64,000 bases of DNA from Shimia gijangensis (lineage in GTDB: Bacteria > Pseudomonadota > Alphaproteobacteria > Rhodobacterales > Rhodobacteraceae): contig NZ_FQZQ01000001.1 of the NCBI RefSeq assembly GCF_900142085.1, forward strand, positions 186,001 to 250,000. The letters are read 5' to 3'. Shown piece after piece: positions 9,915-18,743 of the stretch. The position numbers and the translations under genes are program-made. Numbering within the stretch: the stretch's first letter is position 1; each line of letters opens with the position of its first letter. The notes under the pieces are model-generated. The model was not told where the DNA came from. It saw nothing but the letters and a program-made list of their open reading frames with translations, and did not search any database.

Positions 9915-11174
9915 TTAGCGGAACTCGAAAGCTTCGGTGTGAATACGATGTCTGGGAACGCCTTCGCCCTTGAGATCCTTCATAATCCCATTCACCATTG
10001 GTTTCGGCCCGCACATAAAATACTCGTAAGAGCCAAGCGCATCCGGCAGCTTTTGCTTCATCATGTCGACGCGTGCAAAATTCCCTTCATCCGAAAACAC
10101 AGGCACAATGGTCACGTTCCCAAGCTTTTCTGCGAGACGTTTCAACTCGTCCAGAAAGATGGCGTCCTGTTCTTCGCGTGCGGCATAAACGAGATGGATT
10201 TGACGCGAGTCGTCAGGCTGCATAGCCCGGATTTTGGACAGAAACGGCGTCAGACCAATCCCACCGGCCAGCCAGATTTGTTTTTCGGTTGCATTCGCGG
10301 CGTCAAATCGCCCGTAGGGGCCCCGCACCATAACTGTTGCGCCCGGTTGCAGCTCTTCGCGCACCTTGCGGGTCCAGTCACCCAGAACCTTAATGCTAAA
10401 CCGCAGGTGGTCTTCGTCAGGCGCGCTGGAAATCGTAAACGGATGAGGTTCTGACCACCCTTTGCCTTGAATTTCAACAAAGGCGAATTGCCCTGGTTTG
10501 AACTGCAATGCTGCGCCGGTTGGCTTCAACACAATTTCTGTTGCCCGTTCCATCGCATTCACGGTCTCAATTGTGTAGGGCAACGCAGTCCGTTTGTTCA
10601 TGCCAAACAACGAGTAAAGCATACACACCACACCGACGATGGCGGATATGAGCAATAACAGACCGGATGGGCTGAATTGTTCAACAAAAATGGCAGGGGC
10701 GGTGAAAAAATGGCCCACCAGCAATAGGTATACCAGCGCCATGATCTTGTGGGTGGGACGCCAGAACGAATAGCGGATTTTACGGTTCAGAGCGACAAAC
10801 AGACCAATCACCAAAAAGATCAGCCCCAACATGCCAAGTGGCGCCGAGGGCACCAAGACATTTGCAACAGGATCAACACCCGCTGGCAGTTCCTTAGGAA
10901 CTCCAAAAAAATGCACCAAAGCAAGGATTGCGGCGCTGACACCCACAACGCGGTGCACCTGATACATACGGTCCAAGCCACCGAACAAGCTTTCCAAGAT
11001 TGGGGCTCGGGTCGAAAGAACAACCGCGCAAGTCATCAACAGAAAGGCGGAGCCGCCCAAAAACGTTGTCGCGGTTGTACGTGTATCATGCTGCTCCGGC
11101 GGGAAGCCGAGATGTAGAAGCGCGAACAAAACGATCAGTCCAATGATCGCGTAAATACCATATTTTCTTAGCAT
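9915..11174 (-). CDS. Ferric-reductase-like transmembrane flavocytochrome (FNR-type C-terminus)
   Basis: Predicted to move electrons from NAD(P)H through FAD and membrane haem. The 419-residue protein has an N-terminal ferric-reductase-like block of about six helices with His residues suited to bis-His haem (HRVVG, VHFFGVP, THKIMAL, VGHFF). The C-terminal half is a ferredoxin-NADP+ reductase-like module: FAD motif HPFTISSAP, nucleotide motif GGIGLTPFLSKI, and terminal YFMCGPKPMV. The acceptor could be Fe(III), a quinone or oxygen; the sequence does not decide. It is the first gene of the minus-strand group ending with the RND pump, and it diverges from a MarR regulator. Confidence 0.82.
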   Translation of the reverse strand: MLRKYGIYAIIGLIVLFALLHLGFPPEQHDTRTTATTFLGGSAFLLMTCAVVLSTRAPILESLFGGLDRMYQVHRVVGVSAAILALVHFFGVPKELPAGVDPVANVLVPSAPLGMLGLIFLVIGLFVALNRKIRYSFWRPTHKIMALVYLLLVGHFFTAPAIFVEQFSPSGLLLLISAIVGVVCMLYSLFGMNKRTALPYTIETVNAMERATEIVLKPTGAALQFKPGQFAFVEIQGKGWSEPHPFTISSAPDEDHLRFSIKVLGDWTRKVREELQPGATVMVRGPYGRFDAANATEKQIWLAGGIGLTPFLSKIRAMQPDDSRQIHLVYAAREEQDAIFLDELKRLAEKLGNVTIVPVFSDEGNFARVDMMKQKLPDALGSYEYFMCGPKPMVNGIMKDLKGEGVPRHRIHTEAFEFR

Positions 11175-11312
11175 TTTGTGTCTCCAAGACGAATGGGAAC
11201 TTTTTAAAAACCGGGCGCCAGAACGACCCGCATAGCAACCAACGTCACCGCCAGATCAATTTGCTTCCTCAGGGGGCTCCTGTGGGTCTGTCGAATCACT
11301 TGTGCAGATCGC

Positions 11313-11357
11313 TTGTAAATGCATTACTTGCAAATGTAAGTATTGTAAATACAACTT
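11313..11357. promoter_or_regulatory. Three-unit, 15-bp-period operator-like array
   Basis: Three direct repeats start at 11313, 11328 and 11343: TTGTAAATGCATTAC, TTGCAAATGTAAGTA and TTGTAAATACAACTT. Each begins with TTGYAAATRYA; the third is a perfect dyad (TTGTA-AA-TACAA), the others imperfect. Two further half-sites follow (TTGCAAC at 11361, TTGTAAC at 11370). The array fills the divergent promoter region between the flavocytochrome/RND group and the MarR gene, so it is the likely MarR binding region. That assignment is inference. Confidence 0.6.
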
Positions 11358-11420
11358 AATTTGCAACACTTGTAACCTGCAAGCATTGAGGCTATTCCCA
11401 TGTTCAGAGGTGATTACCTG

Positions 11421-11876
11421 ATGACACAAGTTCCAAAAGCTAAGGCAGCGCGAGAAGGAAGTTTTGGTTTTCTCGTACAACTTTTGGCACGTGATCTGGA
11501 CGCCAGAATGAAGGAAGCGCTGAAGGAAATCGGGGTGGAGGTCAAAATCTTTGCCAACCTTATGATGCTTTACGAGGAAGACGGCATCAATCAGCGTGCC
11601 CTTGGGGAACGGCTTAATTTTCCGGAATACTTCACCAGTAGAAATATCGACGCGATGGTGGAGGCGGGGTATGTCGAACGCAGGCAAGACCCAAACAGCC
11701 GACGGTCGTACCTGATATTTCTTACTGACAAAGGGCGTGAAAAAGCCTCGCAGCTACCTGCAAAGATCAAAGCCGTCAACGACAGCGTTCTGGCGGAATT
11801 GACTGAACAGGAAAAAGCAGACGTTATCAAACTGCTTCAAAAGGCCGCCAAAATTTCGGATGGCACAAGCAGTTAG
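11421..11876 (+). CDS. MarR-family transcriptional regulator
   Basis: A 151-residue winged-helix regulator. The wHTH lies at about residues 45-105: INQRALGERLNFPEYFTSRNIDAMVEAGYVERRQDPNSRRSYLIFLT, with the MarR-typical beta-wing (QDPNSRRSYLIFLTDKG) and helical dimerisation ends. I chose the ATG at 11421 over the one at 11400 because AGAGGTG lies at 11406-11412. It is transcribed away from the flavocytochrome-RND group and probably represses that group and itself in response to a small ligand or oxidant. No obvious redox Cys pair is visible. Confidence 0.88.
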   Translation: MTQVPKAKAAREGSFGFLVQLLARDLDARMKEALKEIGVEVKIFANLMMLYEEDGINQRALGERLNFPEYFTSRNIDAMVEAGYVERRQDPNSRRSYLIFLTDKGREKASQLPAKIKAVNDSVLAELTEQEKADVIKLLQKAAKISDGTSS

Positions 11877-11947
11877 ATAGAAACGTTCCGAACCGAACGT
11901 CGTTGTAAAAGCATCTGGCAACGGATTTCTCTTTGACACCCGCCATG

Positions 11948-11977
11948 AAAAAAGGGCGCAGAAATTCCGCGCCCTTT
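11948..11977 (-). terminator. Rho-independent terminator after leuB
   Basis: AAAGGGCGC and GCGCCCTTT form a nine-base stem with a nine-base loop. On the minus strand a run of six T follows. It lies just past the leuB stop codon. Confidence 0.9.
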
Positions 11978-12001
11978 CCAGTCATTCAAGATGAGCCTGA
12001 T

Positions 12002-13105
12002 TTACAAGCTGGCGTCCAGTGCGGCAATGATCGCCGATCCCATTTCTTCGGTCGACACAGGCGTGTCCCCTTCGGCCTGCATCAGGTCTGCGGTGCGGGT
12101 GCCGTCGGCCAGAACCTTTTCAACCGCAGCTTCCAGCCGATCGGCTTCTTCGCCTTGGTCGAAGGAATAGCGCAGCGCCATGGCAAAGCTGAGGATACAG
12201 GCACTTGGGTTGGCTTTGCCCTGACCCGTGATGTCGGGCGCCGAGCCGTGCACGGGCTCGTACATGGCTTTGGGGCGGCCATTTTCCATCGGCGCACCAA
12301 GGCTGGCCGAAGGCAACATGCCCAAAGATCCGGTCAGCATCGCGGCACAATCCGACAGGATGTCACCAAACAGGTTGTCGGTGTAGATCACGTCAAACTG
12401 CTTTGGCGCACGCACCAGCTGCATCGCGCCGTTGTCGGCATACATATGGCTCAGTTCAACTTCGGGGTAGTCTTTGGACACTTCGGTCACGACATCACGC
12501 CAAAGAATGCCCGATTCCATCACGTTGGCTTTTTCCATCGAGCAAAGCTTTTTGTTGCGACGCATGGCCAGTTCAAATGCTGACCGGGCACCGCGTTCAA
12601 TTTCGCTTTCGGTGTAACGCTGTGTGTTGATGCCGACGCGCTCATTGCCTTCTTCAAAGATACCACGCGGCTCTCCGAAATAGACACCAGCGGTCAGTTC
12701 GCGCACGATCATGATGTCCAGACCAGACACCAGTTCGGTTTTCAGCGACGAGAAATCCGCCAGCGCGTCAAAACACTGTGCAGGGCGCAGGTTGGCGTAC
12801 AGATCCATTTCCTTGCGCAGGCGCAACAGGCCGCGCTCGGGCTTTACGCTGAAATCCAGATCATCATAAGCCGGTCCACCCACGGCGCCCAAGAGAACCG
12901 CGTCGACCTCTTGCGCTTTGGCCATCGTGTCGTCGTGCAATGGCACACCATGCGCGTCATAGGCGGCACCGCCGACAAGGTCTTCGCTGACGTCAAAGTT
13001 CAGGCCGCGTTTGTCGCCATACCAGGTGATGATGCGTTGCACCTGGGCCATGACTTCGGGGCCGATGCCGTCGCCGGCGAGAATAAGAAGCGAAGGGTTG
13101 CTCAT
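12002..13105 (-). CDS. leuB: 3-isopropylmalate dehydrogenase
   Basis: Third step of leucine synthesis: NAD+-dependent oxidation and decarboxylation of 3-isopropylmalate. The 367-residue protein has the normal length. It shows GDGIGPEVM at the N-terminus, the [19 protein letters not shown] substrate segment, the metal-site region [11 protein letters not shown] and the [12 protein letters not shown] nucleotide loop. The frame is open far upstream to 13258, but the ATG at 13105 ([13 protein letters not shown]) with AAGGACA upstream is the family start. A LysR gene lies 59 bases upstream on the same strand, and a strong terminator follows. leuC and leuD lie about 4 kb away on the same strand but are not contiguous with it. 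Confidence 0.96.
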   Translation of the reverse strand: MSNPSLLILAGDGIGPEVMAQVQRIITWYGDKRGLNFDVSEDLVGGAAYDAHGVPLHDDTMAKAQEVDAVLLGAVGGPAYDDLDFSVKPERGLLRLRKEMDLYANLRPAQCFDALADFSSLKTELVSGLDIMIVRELTAGVYFGEPRGIFEEGNERVGINTQRYTESEIERGARSAFELAMRRNKKLCSMEKANVMESGILWRDVVTEVSKDYPEVELSHMYADNGAMQLVRAPKQFDVIYTDNLFGDILSDCAAMLTGSLGMLPSASLGAPMENGRPKAMYEPVHGSAPDITGQGKANPSACILSFAMALRYSFDQGEEADRLEAAVEKVLADGTRTADLMQAEGDTPVSTEEMGSAIIAALDASL

Positions 13106-13164
13106 GAGGTCTGTGTCCTTGATGAATCGATTTGGAATTGCCCTAGCGGGATGGGGCGGAAAGA

Positions 13165-14058
13165 TCAAGAAACGAAGGGCCGCAGCCCGGCAGATAACAG
13201 GTCCCAGATGCGCGCGATTCGGGGTGTTTGACGCATAACTTCGTGTGCAGTCAGCCAAACCGGCAGAGGTGGGATGGGCAGGCCGGGGACCAGTTCAACG
13301 ATGTTCGGGTCGCTAAGTGCCGTATGGCTTTGGCTAAACCCGATACCACATCCTGCCCGCACCAGCTCCCAATAGGCGGTTTGATTGTCGCAACGCACTT
13401 TGAACCAATCGCGTTGCGCTGGCAGCCCCGCGTCACGCATCGATCGCACAATCAGATCACTGCGGTCATAGCCCACAAGGTCGTGGTGTTGCAGGTCCTG
13501 CGGTGTGGTGGGTGCGCCCTTGCGATCAATATACGAACGCGCCGCGAACAGACCCAAGGGAATATCCCCCAAATGTCGAGTCACCATATCAAGCTGGCGC
13601 GGGCGGTACATACGCACCGCAATATCGGCTTCCCGAAACAACAGATTATCGCTGTCATCGCTGGCGACCAGATCAATGCGGATATCCGGTTCGGTTTCAC
13701 GGATGTCTGCCAGAATACCCGGCAGTACATGATGCGCCATGAAAACACTTGTGGTGATCCGAACGTCGCCTTCTAACGTGGATTGCGCACCTGCCGCCGC
13801 CAGAGACAGATCATTCATGGCCTGATGCATAGCCTGCGCCGCCGGAACCATGTCGCGCCCCAGTCGGGTCAGCTCGAGCCCGCGGGCATGTCGGTGGAAG
13901 ACCTCCACACCCAAAGTTTTTTCGAGCGTTCGGATTTGCCGCCCCAGCGTCGGCTGGCTTGTTCCCAACTGGCGCGCAGCCCCTGAAAGCGACCCGGTTT
14001 CGGCAACGGCAAGAAAGGACTGGATCAGGGACCAGTCGAGAAAGGCAAGTTTATCCAT
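13165..14058 (-). CDS. LysR-family transcriptional regulator
   Basis: A 297-residue LTTR. The N-terminal HTH (about 10-65) reads [20 protein letters not shown] with [22 protein letters not shown]; the remainder is the periplasmic-binding-like effector domain ([28 protein letters not shown]). It diverges from the epimerase-like gene, with 93 bases between start codons containing two small dyads, so that gene is its most likely target. It also lies just upstream of leuB on the same strand and could be co-transcribed with it. Effector unknown. Confidence 0.9.
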   Translation of the reverse strand: MDKLAFLDWSLIQSFLAVAETGSLSGAARQLGTSQPTLGRQIRTLEKTLGVEVFHRHARGLELTRLGRDMVPAAQAMHQAMNDLSLAAAGAQSTLEGDVRITTSVFMAHHVLPGILADIRETEPDIRIDLVASDDSDNLLFREADIAVRMYRPRQLDMVTRHLGDIPLGLFAARSYIDRKGAPTTPQDLQHHDLVGYDRSDLIVRSMRDAGLPAQRDWFKVRCDNQTAYWELVRAGCGIGFSQSHTALSDPNIVELVPGLPIPPLPVWLTAHEVMRQTPRIARIWDLLSAGLRPFVS

Positions 14059-14112
14059 TCATAAGTGAATATCATATCTGCAATTTATGACAATTACTAT
14101 TCCTTTATGAAT
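14057..14112. promoter_or_regulatory. Paired dyads in the lysR/epimerase divergent promoter
   Basis: ATTCATAAGTGAAT (14057-14070, overlapping the lysR start codon) and ATTCCTTTATGAAT (14099-14112) are two inverted repeats with the same ATTC/GAAT arms, centres 42 bp apart. The spacing is close to four helical turns, which suits a LysR tetramer. Function is inferred from position. Confidence 0.45.
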
Positions 14113-14151
14113 GCTTGATGGTGGTCACAGATGAACCACAGGAGATTTCCC

Positions 14152-15063
14152 ATGAGCGGATCAGCTTTGATACTTGGCGGCAATGGCCGCTTTGGACGCA
14201 ACTGTACTTTGGCCTTTAAGGCGGCGGGCTGGCAGGTCCGCCAATTTGACCGTCAGTCTGATGACCTGATGCAGGCGGTTCAGGGCGTTGATGTGATCGT
14301 TGCGGCGTGGAACCCGGCGTACCCCGATTGGGCCACCCAGGTTCTGCAACAACACACACAGGTTATTGAAGCGGCCAAAACAGTGGATGCCACAGTGATT
14401 GTCCCCGGAAATGTCTATGTGTACGGACCGGAAAACGAAAAAGTTTGGCGCAATACCACCCCACATCTGGCGCAAAATCCTTTGGGACGTATCCGTATCG
14501 ATATGGAGGCCGTCTATCGCAATAGCGATGTGCGAACGATCCTGTTGCGCGCGGGGGATTTCATTGACACCCAAGACTCGGGCAATTGGTTCGACATGAT
14601 CCTGACCAGCAAGTTGTCCAAAGGCGTGTTTCGCTATCCGGGCCGGGTGGACATCCCGCATGCCTGGGCCTTTTTGCCTGACCTGACCCGCGCGGCCGTT
14701 GCGCTGGCTGATCGGCGCGATAGCCTTAATCGGTTCGAGGATGTCGCCTTTCCCGGGTACACAATGAGCGGGCAGGACATGGCCCACGCCTTGTCGGATG
14801 TGTGTGGTGTTGACCTTCGTCTGAAGCAGGTCAACTGGCTGCCCTTCCGCCTCATGTCCCCGGTTTGGAAAATGGCAAGCTGTCTGCTGGAAATGCGCTA
14901 TTTGTGGAATACACCGCATTCCTTGGCGCGAGATCGGTTTGTTGAACTGTTGCCGGATTTCCAAGAGACACCAGTTACGGTTGCTTTACGACGGGCAGTG
15001 GCGGGCAAAGTTCAAAAATCGGGGCTTTCCATAACAGACACATCCACCCAAACCAGCCGGTGA
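14152..15063 (+). CDS. NAD(P)-binding epimerase/reductase-like protein
   Basis: A 303-residue extended-SDR-like protein. The dinucleotide motif is GGNGRFGRN at residues 8-16. The DAT-VIVPGNVYVYGP segment (near 85-97) corresponds to the active-site region of NAD-dependent epimerases, but the usual YxxxK pair is not clear. The substrate is unknown. The ATG at 14152 has GGAG eight bases upstream and is preferred to the one at 14131. The gene diverges from the LysR regulator and converges on the phosphodiesterase-like gene, whose 3' end it overlaps by 52 bp. Confidence 0.75.
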   Translation: MSGSALILGGNGRFGRNCTLAFKAAGWQVRQFDRQSDDLMQAVQGVDVIVAAWNPAYPDWATQVLQQHTQVIEAAKTVDATVIVPGNVYVYGPENEKVWRNTTPHLAQNPLGRIRIDMEAVYRNSDVRTILLRAGDFIDTQDSGNWFDMILTSKLSKGVFRYPGRVDIPHAWAFLPDLTRAAVALADRRDSLNRFEDVAFPGYTMSGQDMAHALSDVCGVDLRLKQVNWLPFRLMSPVWKMASCLLEMRYLWNTPHSLARDRFVELLPDFQETPVTVALRRAVAGKVQKSGLSITDTSTQTSR

Positions 15064-16067
15064 CGGCTGGCTTGTGCAACATCCTCTGCGAGGTATTCGT
15101 CTGGGGCAGGCCAGAACACACCAGATTTCTGAACGGTCCAATCCGCAGAGGGCAGCACATAGTCCACTCGCATGTCACCCGGAGAGGGGTCGGGCCAGTC
15201 AACGGTATCGGCCCCGCCCGCAGTAGATGCTGGTTGAGAATCCTGCAACTGAGAATGGACCAGCAGCGTCTTGATTGCCGCGTGGCGTCCCTGACCTTTG
15301 ATCGGGTCAAGGTTGCCATCCCCCAGAATGAAAAATCGCTTGGTTGGCGCGTCTCCAAGTTGCCCGTCCAAAACCCGCGCCCAAAGCCGAATTTCGTCGG
15401 CATTGCGCAAACCATTGCGGTCTTCTGGCCCATCGAAAACAGGCGGTGTTGCAGAAAAAGCCATAAGGGTCATTGGTGGCGCATTTGGCAACGTGATGGG
15501 CACGATCCAGTGACCAGTTGAGGACAGGCGCTGGATTGCCTGTGCTTGCTCGGACGGGAACGGTTTGTTGTCGAGACTGGGAAGTGTAGCTCCGGGCAGG
15601 TCTCGCCACAAAAGGTCCGAGAAATCCTGAACTGCGTCAGTGTCTATCTGCCAGCGCGACAACACAACCATGCCCCGCTGCCCCGAGAAATAGCCAAACC
15701 CCTGCGCATCAGCAGGGCCACCCGTGCGTCCGTCTCCATTCATATCCTGCCCGGTTGGCATCCCGGTGCTGGGGAGCAGCGCAAAGATATGCGGGTAGTG
15801 AAGACCAGCCTCGGCAATCAGGTCGCGCAGGGCACCGGCCCCATGGTGTTCTGCGTCATAGTCGACGCCCTGCAACACCACCACATCCGGGCCGACGTGA
15901 GCAATAACGCGCGCGGCGGCCTCGGCCTGAGGATCACCACGCAGGATATCGCGCAGCATCAGGCCGGGCCCTTTGCGATAAAGCTCCACATTGTAAGTCG
16001 CCACGCGAACAGTCTCGGCGGCCAACGGCACGCCCAGGGAAAACAGCAGAAATAGAGTAAGCGTCAG
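15012..16067 (-). CDS. Secreted endonuclease/exonuclease/phosphatase-family protein
   Basis: A 351-residue member of the DNase I-like EEP superfamily, with ATYNVELYRKG (metal-site Asn), DVVVLQGVDYD, FFILGDGNLDP (catalytic Asp/Asn strand), MRVDYVLPS and the terminal RHRLVWVDV His. It begins with a signal peptide (TLTLFLLFSLGVPLAAE), so it acts outside the cytoplasm; the substrate could be nucleic acid, phospholipid or another phosphodiester. No ATG, GTG or TTG lies between the upstream gene's stop and the signal peptide. A CTG at 16067 overlaps that stop as CTGA and is the best start; the frame is open to an ATG at 16184, well inside the neighbouring gene. Confidence 0.75.
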   Translation of the reverse strand: MTLTLFLLFSLGVPLAAETVRVATYNVELYRKGPGLMLRDILRGDPQAEAAARVIAHVGPDVVVLQGVDYDAEHHGAGALRDLIAEAGLHYPHIFALLPSTGMPTGQDMNGDGRTGGPADAQGFGYFSGQRGMVVLSRWQIDTDAVQDFSDLLWRDLPGATLPSLDNKPFPSEQAQAIQRLSSTGHWIVPITLPNAPPMTLMAFSATPPVFDGPEDRNGLRNADEIRLWARVLDGQLGDAPTKRFFILGDGNLDPIKGQGRHAAIKTLLVHSQLQDSQPASTAGGADTVDWPDPSPGDMRVDYVLPSADWTVQKSGVFWPAPDEYLAEDVAQASRHRLVWVDVSVMESPDF

Positions 16068-16897
16068 ACGGTTTGCATAGCCTGTGCCGCGGCATAGGCA
16101 CGACGGCGATTTTCGTCGATCATCTCGGCGACGCGGCCCATGGCCATGCCGCGCATAATCAGACTTGCCGGAATGAAAGCCCATGCGCTTATTGTCCAGA
16201 TCAGGGTCATCGGATCATCCAGATAAATAGGATTGACAAGATCCGACATCATCTGAACAACTGCCGGGATCAAGAATGGCATCAGAAACCCTAACGCAAT
16301 GTTAAGACGTCCGTCGCGTTGAAGGCGGGGCAAAACATCCCCTCCTGCAGTTGGGTCGAACAACGGCAAATTGACCCAAACGTTAAACGCGCCGTTTCGC
16401 GCAGGCCATCCCAGAATACGCACGTAGAAAAAGAATATCGTCAGGGTGACCATCGAAATCAGATAGGCCATCCCCGATGCCGTGCGCACCGAGAGGATCA
16501 GGGCATCTGACGCATTGTCCGGCAGCATGATGACCATAAGGCGAACCGGCGAGTAAGGAAAATCAATCCAGTCCCCGACCACAATGCCGAGCGACCGCAG
16601 GAACGACGTAAGCGCATTCGGTTCGTATTGACCGCGTGCGATCACCGAAAGTGTCAGAACACATAAGAACAGTGCCAGAAAGCGCAGGCGGTTAAACGGC
16701 GCAGCGTAGCGAAACTCAACGATGCTTGGGTAGGTCGAGAGATATTCGATAAAGACCAAAATCCCCGCAAACAGCGAGAACAGAACAACTATGTGGATTG
16801 CGTCTGTCGAGACATTTGACAAAACCAACGCAGGCGTCGCCATCAGCAACGCCACCAACAATGCACGCGTAAGTGCGCTTGCAAATTTTCCGATCAC
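16064..16897 (-). CDS. Polytopic membrane protein of unknown function
   Basis: A 277-residue protein with six or seven likely membrane helices, e.g. 10-28 (ALLVALLMATPALVLSNV), 33-52, 72-90 (LRFLALFLCVLTLSVIA), 140-165 (ASGMAYLISMVTLTIFFFYV), 205-222 (LGFLMPFLIPAVVQMMSD) and 235-255 (LIWTISAWAFIPASLIM). I recognise no family. The last residues run into the coupled phosphodiesterase-like gene (CTGA overlap), so the two are made together. It lies downstream of leuD, separated from it by the leuD terminator and about 310 bases without a gene. Confidence 0.7.
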   Translation of the reverse strand: MIGKFASALTRALLVALLMATPALVLSNVSTDAIHIVVLFSLFAGILVFIEYLSTYPSIVEFRYAAPFNRLRFLALFLCVLTLSVIARGQYEPNALTSFLRSLGIVVGDWIDFPYSPVRLMVIMLPDNASDALILSVRTASGMAYLISMVTLTIFFFYVRILGWPARNGAFNVWVNLPLFDPTAGGDVLPRLQRDGRLNIALGFLMPFLIPAVVQMMSDLVNPIYLDDPMTLIWTISAWAFIPASLIMRGMAMGRVAEMIDENRRRAYAAAQAMQTV

Positions 16898-17210
16898 TGC
16901 TCTTTCCCTTCAACCTGGACGATCCCGATACGTTGCCGCGATCTTTTTCCAACTTGATCCCGCCTGCTCCGACGGGTTGCCTCATTCTTGCCTTAATCCT
17001 GCCCAGTTTTGCCCAAGGTCTCAAGGATTTGTTTGTGTTCTGGTTAAAAAGATATGTTGAAAGGGGCAAGAATGGTGCGGGAATACATCAATTCGAGCCG
17101 AAAAAAGTGAGAGACTCCAATGGGCTACAACATCTTGTGGTCGGCTTTACGGGCGTCACCATAAGGGTTTGGTGGTTTCGCGTCACTTCGCGACCCATTT
17201 CAGCAAACGT
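16898..17210. other. Non-coding gap between membrane-protein gene and leuD terminator
   Basis: About 310 bases with no convincing gene on either strand; the plus-strand frame open through here continues antisense into leuD. The promoter for the minus-strand membrane-protein/phosphodiesterase pair should lie near 16900-17000. A small CGCG-tcactt-CGCG hairpin sits near 17180. I see no recognisable RNA element. Confidence 0.5.
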
Positions 17211-17240
17211 AAAACGGGCCGCCCTTTTAAGGCAGCCCGC
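17211..17240 (-). terminator. Rho-independent terminator after leuD
   Basis: On the minus strand CGGGCTGCC pairs with GGCGGCCCG (one G-U pair) around a TTAAAA loop, followed by TTTT. It ends the leuC-methyltransferase-leuD transcript. Confidence 0.8.
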
Positions 17241-17264
17241 CACATTTTTGTCTTATTTATCGGA

Positions 17265-17870
17265 TCAGACCCAAGGGCGCGCAGCGCTGTCCTTGGCCTC
17301 AAATGCGTCGATGGCATCGATCTTTTCCATGGTAAGACCGATGTCGTCGAGGCCGTTCAGCAGGCAATGCTTTTTGAACGCGTCTACTTCGAACGGCACC
17401 ACAGTGCCCTCGGAGGTGGTGATTTCCTGTGCTTCCAGATCAACGGTCATCCGGGCGTTTGCACCGCGTTCCGCGTCTTCCATCAACAGATCAACCTGCT
17501 CTTGTGGCAAAACCACCGGCAGAATGCCGTTCTTAAAGCAGTTGTTAAAGAAGATGTCGGCAAACGACGTTGAGACCACGCATTTGATGCCAAAATCTGC
17601 AATTGCCCAAGGCGCGTGTTCACGGCTGGAGCCGCAGCCAAAGTTGTCACCTGCCACCAGAATCTCTGCGTTGCGATACTGCGGTTTGTTCAGCACGAAA
17701 TCACCGATTTCACTGCCGTCGCGGTTATAGCGCATCTCGTCGAACAGGTTTTTACCAAACCCGGTCCGCTTGATCGACTTCAGGTGGATCTTGGGGATGA
17801 TCATGTCGGTGTCAATATTGACCAACGGCATTGGCGCCGCGACACCTTGGAGTTTTTCGAATTTTTCCAT
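17265..17870 (-). CDS. leuD: 3-isopropylmalate dehydratase small subunit
   Basis: Small (swivel) subunit of isopropylmalate isomerase, second step of leucine synthesis; pairs with LeuC. The 201-residue protein has the standard length. Motifs are [17 protein letters not shown] at the N-terminus and the substrate-binding loop [13 protein letters not shown]. It is separated from leuC by a methyltransferase gene, which is unusual since leuC and leuD are normally adjacent. The start ATG has an AAGGAG-type site (CAAGGAGACTTG) upstream. Confidence 0.96.
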   Translation of the reverse strand: MEKFEKLQGVAAPMPLVNIDTDMIIPKIHLKSIKRTGFGKNLFDEMRYNRDGSEIGDFVLNKPQYRNAEILVAGDNFGCGSSREHAPWAIADFGIKCVVSTSFADIFFNNCFKNGILPVVLPQEQVDLLMEDAERGANARMTVDLEAQEITTSEGTVVPFEVDAFKKHCLLNGLDDIGLTMEKIDAIDAFEAKDSAARPWV

Positions 17871-17927
17871 TTCAAGTCTCCTTGACTAAATACGGTCCGG
17901 CTTGTGGCCCGGGACCGAAAATCTTGT

Positions 17928-18743
17928 TCAGTTTGCGCGAATCCACCCGCGCAATCTTTGTTTCCATCCGAGTGGCCGTCCACCGGGTTTGATCAATGCA
18001 AAAACATCTAGATAAGGACCCATAACACCCAATTTTTCAATTTCGGTGTTGAACACCTGAACGTTAAACTCGGGCTCCCACTCTTTAATGCGCTGCGCCA
18101 GATCCTGACCGTATTTGAAGGTCACCAAAGCGCCGCCATCGATCGCAGGATTGCCGTGATACTCGGGTTTTTCGTGATGCTCGACACCGTCGGCGGTATA
18201 CGTCGCCACACGTTTGGTTATGTCGAGATCCGCCTCTACAGGCGTCGTGAATATCGCCAAACCACCAGGTTTCAGAGTGCGCATCATTTCACGCACACAT
18301 CTGTCAGGGTGATTGACGTGTTCCATGACATCCAGATGCACATGAACGTCGACAGAATTGTCGGCAAACGTCATAGCCTCGAGATTTTCGCATCGATAGC
18401 CTTTATGCACTTCCCCAAGCTCTTGATCGGGGTAGTAGTTCGTTGCGACATAGTTTTCGCAATGCTCTGCCAAATGTACAGAGATACCCCTGGGCGCAGG
18501 CGACGACTCGTGAATCTTCAGCTTGCGCCAATCCGGGCGCAGGCGTCCTAGAACATTCGCCAGTGCCCTCTCACGAGGAACCGAACGGCAATTTGTGCAT
18601 TTCAGGCTGGCGCGAAAGCCTCGCGTCTGGGCCACAAACCGAGTGCGGGTTTCGCACGCGGGACAATAGCCGCGCGCCTGATAGAACGGGCGCGGAGGCG
18701 TCTTGTTAGGTTGTGATCCAGACTGAGGCATTTTCGATTTCAC
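17928..18743 (-). CDS. SAM-dependent methyltransferase with N-terminal zinc-ribbon-like motif
   Basis: A 271-residue class I methyltransferase. Residues about 27-55 hold two Cys pairs (CPAC and CTNC) that look like a zinc ribbon. The catalytic fold follows: [13 protein letters not shown], the acidic [21 protein letters not shown] strand and the [19 protein letters not shown] strand typical of Methyltransf_11 proteins. Substrate unknown. The GTG start overlaps the leuC stop as GTGA, so translation is coupled to leuC; an ATG at 18731 is a possible alternative. leuD follows 57 bases later, placing the gene inside the leuCD operon. The C-terminus is basic ([13 protein letters not shown]). Confidence 0.8.
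   Translation of the reverse strand: MKSKMPQSGSQPNKTPPRPFYQARGYCPACETRTRFVAQTRGFRASLKCTNCRSVPRERALANVLGRLRPDWRKLKIHESSPAPRGISVHLAEHCENYVATNYYPDQELGEVHKGYRCENLEAMTFADNSVDVHVHLDVMEHVNHPDRCVREMMRTLKPGGLAIFTTPVEADLDITKRVATYTADGVEHHEKPEYHGNPAIDGGALVTFKYGQDLAQRIKEWEPEFNVQVFNTEIEKLGVMGPYLDVFALIKPGGRPLGWKQRLRGWIRAN

Noticed and set aside
14131-14151. ATG at 14131 as the start of the epimerase-like gene
   Set aside because: The GGAG site lies after it and is correctly spaced for the ATG at 14152.
16873-17730. A 285-codon plus-strand frame across the leuD 3' half
   Set aside because: It is antisense to leuD and its terminator; the composition is that of a shadow frame and no family pattern is visible.
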